56,998 nt of DNA. It comes from Microcaldota archaeon. GTDB taxonomy: Archaea; Micrarchaeota; Micrarchaeia; Micrarchaeales; CABMGC01. The DNA lies in NCBI GenBank assembly GCA_028866785.1, contig JAGWHN010000001.1, forward strand, positions 1-56,998. The letters run 5' to 3'. A model generated the notes under the pieces. It did not search any database, was not told the origin of the DNA, and was given only the letters and a program-made list of their open reading frames with translations. This document shows positions 1-7,684 of this stretch, piece after piece (position 1 is the first letter of the stretch; each line of letters opens with the position of its first letter). Both the position numbers and the translations under genes were made by a program.

Positions 1-547
1 TCCAGGTGAATGTGAAGGTCTCCGACTGGCCCCAGTCCACGACCGCATTTGATGCAACCACCGAGGTGGCGGTGTATGCGGGATTGATGGTGAGCGTGTT
101 TATGGAGAGTTCCTTTAGGGTGTTGAGGGTGATGAGATTGGGGGATCCGACGATAAAGTTTGCCCTGTAGGAACCGTAAATCGCGTTTGTAGAGATGAGT
201 ATTTTCTGGACGACATTCGTTCCCGTCTGCACGTTGAGCTGGGTCGGGGAGACGGCGTTGAAGATGAAGATAAGATTGTTTTGTGGGGGGGTGATTCCTA
301 CGGTCCTTTGCGGGAGATTTCCGCTGACGATGTTTGTCGCGGTTGACGGCACAATGTAGAACCAGTTCGAGGTGTAACCCTTGACTCCACCAGTTATTAT
401 TGCATTGAACACCGAGATCTGCCCGACGTCGATCACCGCATTTGAGATGAGTGAGTTTTTCGGGTTGCTGGTTAGCGCTGCTGAGACTGAGGAGATTAGC
501 AAAAGTATTACAAAAATCGAAACGATTAAAGGTGATTTGTAGCGCAT
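1..547 (-). CDS. Secreted or surface protein, C-terminus beyond the window edge
   Basis: The reading frame opens at an ATG (545-547) and stays open to base 1, so only about 182 N-terminal residues are visible. The first 25 or so residues form a signal peptide: a basic start (MRYKS), a long Ile/Val/Leu stretch and a small-residue end near ISSVSAA. The rest is Asn, Thr, Ser and Val rich without Cys, as expected for an exported beta-rich surface protein. It lies downstream of the first MinD-like gene on the same strand, separated by 126 nt that contain a small inverted repeat. No specific family is recognised. The protein could be much longer than what is seen. Confidence 0.75.
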   Translation of the reverse strand, partial: MRYKSPLIVSIFVILLLISSVSAALTSNPKNSLISNAVIDVGQISVFNAIITGGVKGYTSNWFYIVPSTATNIVSGNLPQRTVGITPPQNNLIFIFNAVSPTQLNVQTGTNVVQKILISTNAIYGSYRANFIVGSPNLITLNTLKELSINTLTINPAYTATSVVASNAVVDWGQSETFTFTW

Positions 548-596
548 CCTACCCCAATACCTGCTGACATGCCCCTCTCCTCCACAGCGGCCCTGA

Positions 597-614
597 TGAA
601 TTCCCCCGAATTCA
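597..614. repeat. Inverted repeat with 7-bp arms between MinD-1 and the surface protein gene
   Basis: TGAATTC and GAATTCA flank four C bases, giving a perfect 7-bp stem with a 4-nt loop. It sits 50 nt upstream of the surface protein start and 60 nt after the MinD-1 stop. There is no T-run on either side, so it may be a protein-binding site or a weak transcript-end hairpin, or chance. Confidence 0.35.
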
Positions 615-673
615 CGAAATTATAGCTGAAAGTAGTGGGTATGCAAAGAATATAAAGATAGCTGTGTCGTCAG

Positions 674-1450
674 CTAAAAGCCAATTACCCTTCTAAGATA
701 ACCGATTATGCCCCCGCCCGCCACGATTCCGGGCTGGATCTCTGTCCTAAGCGAGAATCCGCGCGAGAAATTAGACATTCCGCTTGAAAAAGGCGACCTC
801 TTATTGAACAAATATGCAGGGATGTGCGCCGCAATGCTCATCGGCACGGTGTCATCCTCCGGAAAGAGCGCAGTAACCTTGCTGCCGTACGTCTCCTCGA
901 TCTCGCTCACGTTGAGCTCCCACCTCCTGCTCCTCACCCTGTTTAGGACTATGTTGTGCTTTAGGTGCAATTTGTCGAATATCTGCGAGAGCCTCATGGC
1001 GCTCGCGGTCGCCTGGATGTCAGGCGTGATTATTATCGCCGCCTCGTTCGAGAAGCCAAAAAAGTTCTGCTGAGAAAACCCAGGAGGGGTGTCGATTATT
1101 ATGAAGTCATATGCGGTCTTCTTTAGCATCTTGTCAAAGCGCCTGATCTGAGCCGCGTTGGGCTCGAACATCTTCTGCGTCATCTCCCCTCCCAAAACAT
1201 GGAGGCCCGTGGGGGAGTGAATGGAGACAGAGGTGTTGAGCCTTGCCTTGCCAAGCATCACCGACCTAAACCCGCGGTTTATCTCCTCCAGGCCCAGGTG
1301 AAACGCCACGACGGGATTTACGTAGTCGGCATCAACAACAAGCACCTTGTGTCCAATGAGCTTGAGGGCTACGGCCAGGTTCACCGAGACGGTTGTCTTG
1401 CCGACTCCCCCTTTCTGTGATGAGATCCTTACAGTGTAGGGGGAGGTCAT
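674..1450 (-). CDS. MinD/ParA-family ATPase, paralogue 1
   Basis: This 258-residue protein is a deviant Walker-A P-loop ATPase. It has KGGVGKTT at residues 13-20 with the signature lysine K13, a VDAD switch at about 40-43 and a Walker B/switch II IIIDTPPG near 117-124. The C-terminal residues GYLRRVIGF resemble the amphipathic membrane-targeting helix of MinD. Family members dimerise with ATP and position proteins or complexes on membranes or DNA. Its ATG overlaps the stop of the upstream secreted-protein gene (ATGA), so the two are probably translationally coupled. Two paralogues occur in this window (5707-6507 and 16640-17410); this is the most divergent and the only one with KT rather than KS in the P-loop. 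The partner system is unknown. Confidence 0.85.
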   Translation of the reverse strand: MTSPYTVRISSQKGGVGKTTVSVNLAVALKLIGHKVLVVDADYVNPVVAFHLGLEEINRGFRSVMLGKARLNTSVSIHSPTGLHVLGGEMTQKMFEPNAAQIRRFDKMLKKTAYDFIIIDTPPGFSQQNFFGFSNEAAIIITPDIQATASAMRLSQIFDKLHLKHNIVLNRVRSRRWELNVSEIEETYGSKVTALFPEDDTVPMSIAAHIPAYLFNKRSPFSSGMSNFSRGFSLRTEIQPGIVAGGGIIGYLRRVIGF

Positions 1451-3528
1451 TCATCTTCACTTCTCTTTATCTGCTCCCTGATCCTAACCAATTGCTCCGA
1501 TGTCTCCCTCTTGTACCTTGGCTGCGAGAGGTATTTTCTGATGTTTAGCAGCACGTATGCGATTACCGCGATTATAAGTATAGGGACTATCGCCGGCACC
1601 TTGAAGCCAAAGAGCTGGACGTAGAAGAACGGAAGCCCTCCCGGAACTACGACGGGATTTGCGCCCCCTGAGCCCGTCCTGCTAAGGACTATCTGGGGGA
1701 GGGTGTAGTTTGCGCTAAAGCCCTTCGTATTGATGAAAAGGCTCAGCAGGTAAGTGCCCTGGTTAGGTCCGGTTGTCACGTGGAAGGTCGGGCTCAGCAG
1801 CTGGTTTGGCTGCGCTTCTATCGTCTGGGTGTAATTGGCGACGGTGATTCCGGACGGGGCCGTGAGCGTGAATGTCACGGGCTGCGGTGTTGTCCCTGTG
1901 TAGAGCGCGAAAATCTGTATGTTGTCGGAGGAGTTTGTGTAGAAGGTGGGGAATGCGATGTTGACCACCTTGAGAACGCTCGACTGCGGCGGTGATGAGG
2001 TGGTGGAGAGCAGGCTCTGTATCTGCTGGAGCAGCTGCTGATTTTGGGGATTTGTTATTATGTAGTAGGCATAGATCGTGCTGGACGGATTTATCTGAGG
2101 TATCTGCCAGTTAATCACGTACCCCTCAGGCTGCGCGATGGTTGTCGCAGGCAGGCCGGTCGTCACTATGTCCGAGGCGCTCCTTGCGGCCGCAAGCGGG
2201 ATTAGAGTGTGGAGGCTTAGGTTGTTGAACTGGTCGGAGGTGGGATTTGTTATCTGCAGAATTCCCCTCGAGGTGTTCGTGTTGTTTGTCAGGGTTATCT
2301 GGTTGTAGACCCCGATGCCAGGCTGCGGGGAGTAGATGCTGAATGCAAAATACTCTGTCTGCGTCTCGTACACTCCGCTCTGGTTCACATTGACCGTGAG
2401 CGGGACGAGATAGGTTCCGGAAGGCACAAGAGCGTTCGGTGTGACGAGCAGCTGCACGGAGGGCTGCTGGTGGGGCTGGATGCTGAGCACGTTTGTGGAG
2501 AGGCTCAAAAAGCCCCGGTAGATGGAAGGGAAGCTAAGGTGCACCGTCTCGGGGCTCGATCCGATATTTTGCATCCCGAGTATAAGGAGAGTGGAGCTGT
2601 TTTGCTCAAGTGAGGATCTAAGCGGCGCGGTCGTTATCTGCAGCGAAGGCAGCGAGGTTATGTAGTTTGAGACGTTGCGGTAGGTGATTCCTCCAAAGCC
2701 CGTCTGCGCAACAACAGAGTACCTGGTCGATGCCAGATTCGATATCTGTGTCGTGTTACCGACAGAGTATGCGGCGAAAACATTGACGGAATATCCGCCA
2801 AGTTCCTGCGTCGCGTTCGGCACGGTGAGTGTGTAGTACGCGCTCTGGGAAGGAAGAAGCGGCAGCCCCTGGAAGCTTGAGTCGATGGAGTTCGCGGAGC
2901 TGAATCTAGTTATGTTTAGGAAGAGCGAGTAGTTTCCTGAGCTGAGCTCGCCTATGTTTGTGGCGTTGAAGTGGAGCCTTATTGGCGAGCCCTGCTCTAT
3001 GAAGAACTGGTCGCTTAGGCCGAAGATGCCAAGCTGCTGTGGATTTATCACCCTGAATGATTTTGAGGTCGAATTTGAGAAGCCGTTGAATGCGAAGGCG
3101 AGCCTTGCGGAGTATGTGCTGTTTGTGAAGTTGAGGGTGTTGAACGAGAAGAATAGCACCTTTGGCGTCGAGTTTATTTCACCGACGCTCAGATTCCCCA
3201 GGAAGATCACATTCGAGGAGGGAATCTGCGTTATCACCACGCTGCCGTTCATCATCGGTATCACGCACGAGGGAACGAGCTCCCTTAGCGTGTAGAATAT
3301 CGTTATGTTCTGCAGCTTTTGGTATGCGGGCTGCGAGTTTAGCGTGAGCGCAAAGCTGCAGTTGAGCGTGAGGTTCGAGCCGGGGGCGGAGCTTGAGGAA
3401 TTGACGCCGGATACGGAGTTCGCCGCGCTTGCAAACGCTCCGGACGCCGACTGCGCAAAAATTAAATTGGTAGAAAAGAGAAGCAAAAATCCGATTAGCA
3501 GTAGGTAAGGCCTCATTTTGCACCACAT
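1447..3528 (-). CDS. Large membrane-anchored extracellular protein (COG1361/NEW3-like)
   Basis: The 693-residue product has an N-terminal signal sequence (hydrophobic run at about 7-25), about 600 residues of Asn/Ser/Thr/Gln-rich beta-type sequence with many N-glycosylation sequons (NxS/T), one hydrophobic helix near residues 645-665 and a short basic cytoplasmic tail (about 25 residues, many K/R/E). The layout resembles archaeal S-layer-associated COG1361 proteins with repeated Ig-like (CARDB/NEW3) domains. That match is by appearance only. ATG 3528 lies about 23 nt after a TATA-like TTATAAAT, fitting a leaderless mRNA; a second ATG at 3516 (MRPY) is the alternative start. It overlaps the MinD-1 start by 4 nt, which suggests a joint surface or positioning role. 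Confidence 0.75.
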   Translation of the reverse strand: MWCKMRPYLLLIGFLLLFSTNLIFAQSASGAFASAANSVSGVNSSSSAPGSNLTLNCSFALTLNSQPAYQKLQNITIFYTLRELVPSCVIPMMNGSVVITQIPSSNVIFLGNLSVGEINSTPKVLFFSFNTLNFTNSTYSARLAFAFNGFSNSTSKSFRVINPQQLGIFGLSDQFFIEQGSPIRLHFNATNIGELSSGNYSLFLNITRFSSANSIDSSFQGLPLLPSQSAYYTLTVPNATQELGGYSVNVFAAYSVGNTTQISNLASTRYSVVAQTGFGGITYRNVSNYITSLPSLQITTAPLRSSLEQNSSTLLILGMQNIGSSPETVHLSFPSIYRGFLSLSTNVLSIQPHQQPSVQLLVTPNALVPSGTYLVPLTVNVNQSGVYETQTEYFAFSIYSPQPGIGVYNQITLTNNTNTSRGILQITNPTSDQFNNLSLHTLIPLAAARSASDIVTTGLPATTIAQPEGYVINWQIPQINPSSTIYAYYIITNPQNQQLLQQIQSLLSTTSSPPQSSVLKVVNIAFPTFYTNSSDNIQIFALYTGTTPQPVTFTLTAPSGITVANYTQTIEAQPNQLLSPTFHVTTGPNQGTYLLSLFINTKGFSANYTLPQIVLSRTGSGGANPVVVPGGLPFFYVQLFGFKVPAIVPILIIAVIAYVLLNIRKYLSQPRYKRETSEQLVRIREQIKRSEDE

Positions 3529-3569
3529 GTGATGGGAAAGGAACTAATTTATAATTGCCACTAGGGCAA

Positions 3570-5039
3570 CTACTCCATCTTTCCCTGCTCCTTGGTGTAG
3601 ATTATGAGCTCCGGGTGCTTCTTTGGCATTGGATTTGCCTTGAGCCCGTAGATCGCGCGCACGTTCTTTAGGAGCGCAAGCTCGACGAGCCTCTGGGTTA
3701 TCACGCCGTCAAGGACCACTCCGTACATGTTGCTGTCGGGAGAGTCCTGCAGGTATGCAATCAGCTCCCTTATCGGAAGCTCCTTTGCGACGTTTCCGTC
3801 AGGGCCGTAGATCCTGCTTCGAAGCGTGCCGTTTAGCTCCTCAAGCCCAGTCCCGAGCTGCGCGAGAACCTGGCTCTCGAGCGCTGGCTTTGAGACCGGC
3901 GCCCTCATCTCCACCTGCGTGTTGAACATCGTCTTTGTCGAAGGCCTTGAGACCGGGGAGCTCTCTATCTTTGGAAGCGATGAGACATCGTCCTCCATGT
4001 CCGAGAGGTCTGGGCCAGATCTGTACTGGCTGCCCCTCATCGGCTGCTCGCGGGGCTGCTCCATCCTAGACATTGGCTGCTCCATTCTGGACGGCTGCGG
4101 CCTTTGCTGCATCGAAGATGAAGATGGCCCTGGCTGCTGCACATGCGAGGGCATCTGCTGCGTTGGAGGGACCCTTGAGTGCTGCATGTTCTGAGGCCTT
4201 GCGGTCTTGTTCATGCTGAGGTACTGGTCGATTGGGATCTTTGTCCTGATCGCCTTGATCACCTCTTTTCTTTGAAGCTCCTCGACCTCCTTTCCTTCAG
4301 GCGCCTTTGCGACGAAGTCCACATTTGCGACGCTGAGAAGCGTCCTTAGGATCATGTCCCCTCCCTTGTCTCCATCGAGGAAAACTGTGACCTCCTTCTC
4401 TCCGCACAGCCTAATTAGCGTCCTTGCGATGCTTGTCGCCCCTCCGATTGCGACAACGTTTGTGATGTCGTTTCGAAGAAGGTTCAGCACGTCTGCCCTT
4501 CCCTCAACAAGAATTATTTCACGATTCTTGTCAATGTCCGGACCTGCAGGGAGCTTTTCTGGACCGTACTCGACGATCTCGCTTGTCTTGACATCCGCCT
4601 GCACAAGCTCAGAGAGCTCCTTGCTGTCTGGCATCTCGGTGGTGAGAAGCATCTTGACAAGCTCCTTTGCCCTGGCAAGAAGCTTTCTCCTCTTGTCGGT
4701 TCTTGTGTCTTCTACCTTTTCAACCCTGAATTTAGCGTCATATGGACCAACTCTGTCAACAGACTCGACCGCAGCCGCAAGGATACAGGTCTCAATCCTG
4801 TCAAGAGAGGCCGGAAGATGTAGCTTACCAAAGGTCTTCCCTTGGGTCTGGTTCATGTCTATCTCGATTCTTCCAATCTTTCCGTTCTTTTGCAGCTCAC
4901 GAAGGTCAAGCTCGTCTCCAAGCAATCCTTCAGTCTGCCCAAAGACTGCCCCGATTATGTCCGGCTTGTCAACCAGGCCGTCAATCGTGAAGTCCGCTGC
5001 AATCATGTATTTTACTATGTCTAGGTATGTCTTTGCCAT
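3570..5039 (-). CDS. dnaG: Archaeal DnaG-type primase with Toprim domain
   Basis: This is the archaeal DnaG homologue, 489 residues. The N-terminal region (1-165) carries the archaeal DnaG signature. A Toprim domain follows (about 172-245) with the catalytic Glu at 180 (ILVEGRADV) and the acidic pair D222 and D224 (FLDGDKGG). Family members make short RNA primers in vitro and associate with the archaeal exosome. Residues about 278-378 are a Gln/Pro/Met/Ser-rich linker with imperfect MEQP repeats, and a conserved C-terminal domain (about 385-489) comes after it. The linker is longer than I would expect for the family. The gene stands alone, divergent from hjc across a 235-bp gap. Confidence 0.93.
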   Translation of the reverse strand: MAKTYLDIVKYMIAADFTIDGLVDKPDIIGAVFGQTEGLLGDELDLRELQKNGKIGRIEIDMNQTQGKTFGKLHLPASLDRIETCILAAAVESVDRVGPYDAKFRVEKVEDTRTDKRRKLLARAKELVKMLLTTEMPDSKELSELVQADVKTSEIVEYGPEKLPAGPDIDKNREIILVEGRADVLNLLRNDITNVVAIGGATSIARTLIRLCGEKEVTVFLDGDKGGDMILRTLLSVANVDFVAKAPEGKEVEELQRKEVIKAIRTKIPIDQYLSMNKTARPQNMQHSRVPPTQQMPSHVQQPGPSSSSMQQRPQPSRMEQPMSRMEQPREQPMRGSQYRSGPDLSDMEDDVSSLPKIESSPVSRPSTKTMFNTQVEMRAPVSKPALESQVLAQLGTGLEELNGTLRSRIYGPDGNVAKELPIRELIAYLQDSPDSNMYGVVLDGVITQRLVELALLKNVRAIYGLKANPMPKKHPELIIYTKEQGKME

Positions 5040-5239
5040 GAAATCATCTATTTTTCTTGTAGATACTTCACGGAACTTATAGGATTAGTCAGATTATGCG
5101 CAGTATGCACTAACTTGCTTATCTGTTATCGTAAAACAGAGAGATGATTTAGTATAAATTTGCATAATTTCACTTTGTTTTCTGACAATCGCTACTTGAT
5201 TCCATGCTGTATTCTATAACTAATTTGGGAATAGCAATA

Positions 5240-5248
5240 TTAATATAC
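5240..5248 (+). promoter_or_regulatory. TATA-like box of hjc
   Basis: TTAATATAC is centred about 31 nt before ATG 5275. This spacing fits a leaderless transcript and supports the ATG rather than the in-frame TTG at 5272. Confidence 0.5.
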
Positions 5249-5274
5249 ACCTCCTATGAGGTTCGGCGATTTTG

Positions 5275-5703
5275 ATGAGCAAGTACCAGAAGGGTGCAAG
5301 AGGGGAAAGGGAACTGCTCAACAAATTCTATGGGCTTGGATACTCGGTGATTAGAAGCGCCGGATCTGGCGTCAACTCAATTAGCCCAGATATCTTTGTG
5401 ATGAAGGAGGGCAAGGGCTTTGCCTTTGAGTGCAAGGCCTGGGACAAGGACTCAATTAGCATTGAGTGGGACAAATGGGATGCGCTAAAGAAATGGGAGG
5501 AAAACTCGAGGCTCCCGATGTTCATGGCCTGGAGAATGAGCAATGTTGGCTGGTTCTTCATAAGGCTCGATGAGATGCACAGAAACGAGAAGAGCTACAG
5601 CATCACGAAGAAGAACACGCTCAAGATCGGCAGAGTCTTTGAGAACCTCGAACTGATGAAGGATCTTGAGCCGATAAAAGTAATCGCAAAAGAAGGTCTT
5701 TGA
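5275..5703 (+). CDS. hjc: Holliday junction resolvase Hjc
   Basis: The product (142 residues from ATG 5275) matches the archaeal Hjc nuclease. An N-terminal KGARGERELLNKF helix carries the first catalytic Glu, SGVNSISPDI the Asp and FAFECKAW the Glu-x-Lys pair, together the PD-(D/E)XK core. Hjc dimers cut four-way junctions at the end of recombination and fork repair. Length is slightly above the usual 120-135 residues. It converges with the MinD-2 gene, leaving only 3 nt between the stop codons. It is divergent from dnaG, so two information-processing genes share the 5040-5274 intergenic region. Confidence 0.93.
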   Translation: MSKYQKGARGERELLNKFYGLGYSVIRSAGSGVNSISPDIFVMKEGKGFAFECKAWDKDSISIEWDKWDALKKWEENSRLPMFMAWRMSNVGWFFIRLDEMHRNEKSYSITKKNTLKIGRVFENLELMKDLEPIKVIAKEGL

Positions 5704-5706
5704 TAA

Positions 5707-6507
5707 TCATCTTTTCCTTCTCTGGAAAAACCTGAGCAGCGGATGCACTTCCTTTTCGTCCTCGTCCGGACGCTGAGCCGTCCCGATTCTCGATGCATAC
5801 ATTAGCGCAAGATCCTTGACCGTCTTCGAAAATGGCGCCCTCCCATCAAGCAGGTAGGTTGGAACCCCTTCGGAAACTCCGATTTGGACTTTCTCATCTT
5901 CAGGCAGCATCTCGCTCACCTTGATCTCCACCATGTCCTCTATCTCGCGCATGTCGAGCTCATATTTTCTGTCACGGACTCTGTTGATCACAAGATTGCA
6001 TTTGAGCTTCGCCTTGCCGTACCTGCTCAGCATCTTAATCGCACTGATGCAGCTTGCCTTGTTTGGCTGTGCGACAAGTATCGCCTCATCATACACTCCA
6101 AGGGCGCTCGGAAACTCGATTCCGGGCTGAGTGTCGATAATCACAAAATCGAAGTCAAGCTTTGTGAGCTTCTTCATGAAAAGGTCAATCTGAGGAGTTG
6201 TGATTTTCACATCCTTTGTTGTTGCAATCGTCCTTGAAAGATTCCCCGGAAGCACCCTGACCCCGGTTGAAGGGTGCGGGACTATTGCGCGCTTGATGTC
6301 CACTTTCTTCCCGATTACGTCAAGTACGCCAATTGAGGTGTCCATAAGGCCAAGGTAGAGCCCGACGCATGGATTGATTATGTCGGTGTCGACAATCAGG
6401 ACATTGTAGCGCATTGACCTTAGCGCCGCTGCAAGGTTGATCGAGATGACGCTCTTGCCGACTCCCCCTTTTGGTGAGCTGACCATTATCATGTAGGGCT
6501 TTTGCAT
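5707..6507 (-). CDS. MinD/ParA-family ATPase, paralogue 2
   Basis: This protein has 266 residues from ATG 6507 (MQKPY). The reading frame extends to ATG 6531, but alignment with paralogue 3 (MQRPY) favours 6507. It has the deviant Walker A KGGVGKSV (13-20), VDTDIINPCVGLYLGL after the second strand, Walker B FVIIDTQPG, and LPEDEKVQIGVSEG followed by a PxYLxDxxxPFS motif near the end that all three paralogues share in part. The C-terminus (PLLRFFQRRKR) could be a basic amphipathic membrane anchor. It is transcribed alone, convergent with hjc. The biological cargo is unknown. MinD-like positioning or a regulatory ATPase for the surface or division machinery are both possible. Confidence 0.87.
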   Translation of the reverse strand: MQKPYMIMVSSPKGGVGKSVISINLAAALRSMRYNVLIVDTDIINPCVGLYLGLMDTSIGVLDVIGKKVDIKRAIVPHPSTGVRVLPGNLSRTIATTKDVKITTPQIDLFMKKLTKLDFDFVIIDTQPGIEFPSALGVYDEAILVAQPNKASCISAIKMLSRYGKAKLKCNLVINRVRDRKYELDMREIEDMVEIKVSEMLPEDEKVQIGVSEGVPTYLLDGRAPFSKTVKDLALMYASRIGTAQRPDEDEKEVHPLLRFFQRRKR

Positions 6508-6599
6508 TCTGCCACAATAACTAGTAAGCATTAACGGATTAAAAGCTTAAGCCTAGGCTAAAGTCAACGGGATGCGGAGCTCCTCTCCCTGCATAAACG

Positions 6600-6641
6600 G
6601 GGTAATTTATTACTTTTACCCATTTTATAAATTTTTACCCA
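6600..6641. promoter_or_regulatory. Candidate VapB operator: GGGTAA/TTACCC elements
   Basis: GGGTAA (6600-6605) and TTACCC (6616-6621) form an inverted pair 10 nt apart. TTTTACCCA at 6614-6622 is repeated exactly at 6633-6641, with 19-nt periodicity, immediately upstream of the TATA-like box of the toxin-antitoxin pair. AbrB-type antitoxins commonly autoregulate by binding such repeated elements. Confidence 0.4.
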
Positions 6642-6642
6642 C

Positions 6643-6654
6643 ATATTTAAATAT
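6643..6654 (+). promoter_or_regulatory. TATA-like box of the vapBC operon
   Basis: ATATTTAAATAT is a perfect 12-bp palindrome centred 33 nt before ATG 6682. That spacing suits an archaeal TATA box and a very short or absent leader. Confidence 0.55.
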
Positions 6655-6681
6655 CTGTTTCCTCAAGATTAATCTGAGAAT

Positions 6682-6933
6682 ATGGAGATAACTTTCATGG
6701 ATGAAAGAGGAAGAATCACCTTAGGTAAAAGGCTTGGAGAAAAATACGGTACCGCTTTTATGATAATTCAAGGGTATAATGAGATAATACTCAAACCAAG
6801 ACCAAAAGATCCGCTTGAAAGACTAAGGAATGTGGGTAAAAAGGCAGGAATCGGGCACCTGTCTGCAATGCAGATAGAGCAAATTGCGGAAAAGGAAGCG
6901 TACAAAGAAATTTCGAAAAGGCTTAAAAAATAA
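6682..6933 (+). CDS. vapB: AbrB/SpoVT-type antitoxin (VapB-like)
   Basis: The product has 83 residues. Its first 45 residues read as a swapped-hairpin AbrB domain: a DERGRITLGKRLGEKYG strand-turn pattern, then a hydrophobic pair of strands ending at EIILKPR. The Lys/Glu-rich C-terminal helix would wrap and inhibit the PIN toxin. It sits 12 nt upstream of the PIN-domain gene in the same direction, the standard antitoxin-first order. The region is clearly more AT-rich than its neighbours, which is common for transferred toxin-antitoxin cassettes. Confidence 0.82.
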   Translation: MEITFMDERGRITLGKRLGEKYGTAFMIIQGYNEIILKPRPKDPLERLRNVGKKAGIGHLSAMQIEQIAEKEAYKEISKRLKK

Positions 6934-6945
6934 CGAAGGGGGAGC

Positions 6946-7308
6946 ATGCCATACGCCGATACCGATTTTTTTATTGCCCTGATAAACCCGGATGACAGGC
7001 ATGGCAAGGCTGCAAAGAAGCTGTACAAAAGTTATTCTGGCAGCATATACACTTCCGTTGCAACAATGATCGAGCTTGCACTTGTTGCAGTCAAGAAAAA
7101 TTTAGACATAGAGGAGCTGATAGGCGGAGCTATTGACATTGCGACAGTTGAGGGAATGGACAGCTCAAAAATAATGTTTGCTGCACACTTAATAGCAAAC
7201 GAGAAGTTTGGAGTATTCGATGCTTTCCATGCGGCACTATGCAGAGATGAGATTATAAGCTCCGACCATATATATGATAAACTTGGGATAAAGAGAATGA
7301 ATTTTTGA
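6946..7308 (+). CDS. vapC: PIN-domain ribonuclease toxin (VapC-like)
   Basis: The 120-residue protein has the PIN acidic quartet: D5 in YADTDFF, E43 in TMIELAL, D92 in VFDAFHAA and D107/D111 near SSDHIYD. These coordinate Mg/Mn for RNA cleavage; characterised VapC toxins cut tRNA or rRNA. Length and motif spacing are normal, so the toxin looks intact. The start ATG 6946 follows AAGGGGGAGC, a plausible Shine-Dalgarno. It forms an operon with the AbrB antitoxin upstream. No second toxin-antitoxin pair was seen in the window. Confidence 0.85.
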   Translation: MPYADTDFFIALINPDDRHGKAAKKLYKSYSGSIYTSVATMIELALVAVKKNLDIEELIGGAIDIATVEGMDSSKIMFAAHLIANEKFGVFDAFHAALCRDEIISSDHIYDKLGIKRMNF

Positions 7309-7450
7309 AAAGTAGTCATGATTAGCACCCTACTCGTGATCGTTTTTGGCTCTCTCTGTAAAGTAATACTACCACTACTCCTTGCGGTGGCATCCCTTTT
7401 TTAAAGCTTGCATTGGCATCTAAGTTACCAATTCAGTTGGGGGTGAATGT

Positions 7451-7669
7451 ATGGTTAAACGGGGGTTCAGCCTATACGACATGGAGCAGTTCATGCGGGA
7501 GGCGGGAGCGGAACAGGTAACGGAAGATGCGGTCTTGGAGCTTGAAAAGGAGCTGGAGAGGCTCACGGAGTCGCTTGCCCACAGGACGCTCAAATACGCA
7601 AAGCACGCAGGCAGGCACAAGCTGATTAAGAAGTCCGATATAATGCTAACAAGGCACGGCCTTGTCTAA
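7451..7669 (+). CDS. Archaeal histone (HMf-like, single histone fold)
   Basis: This 72-residue protein spans exactly one histone fold. AGAEQVTEDAVLELEKELERL forms helix 1, loop and the start of the long helix; LKYAKHAGRHKLIKKSDI contains the conserved AKHAGR loop-2 motif and the K/SDI strand before the last helix. It would dimerise and wrap DNA. The N-terminus (MVKRGFSLYDMEQFM) differs from the usual LPxAPVxRI start. The ATG is preceded by GGGGGTGA, a strong Shine-Dalgarno about 5 nt upstream. No tail extension is present. It is convergent with the MraY-like gene. Confidence 0.9.
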   Translation: MVKRGFSLYDMEQFMREAGAEQVTEDAVLELEKELERLTESLAHRTLKYAKHAGRHKLIKKSDIMLTRHGLV

Positions 7670-7684
7670 TTTTTATTCTATCTT

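Noticed and set aside
4354..5082. 242-codon plus-strand frame over dnaG
   Set aside because: It is an antisense shadow of the highly conserved DnaG reading frame. Its product is Ser/Leu rich without any domain.
7373..7402. Hairpin with T-run after vapC as a terminator
   Set aside because: The possible stem has only about 4-5 pairs with a 10-nt loop. The T-run may matter, but the hairpin is not convincing.
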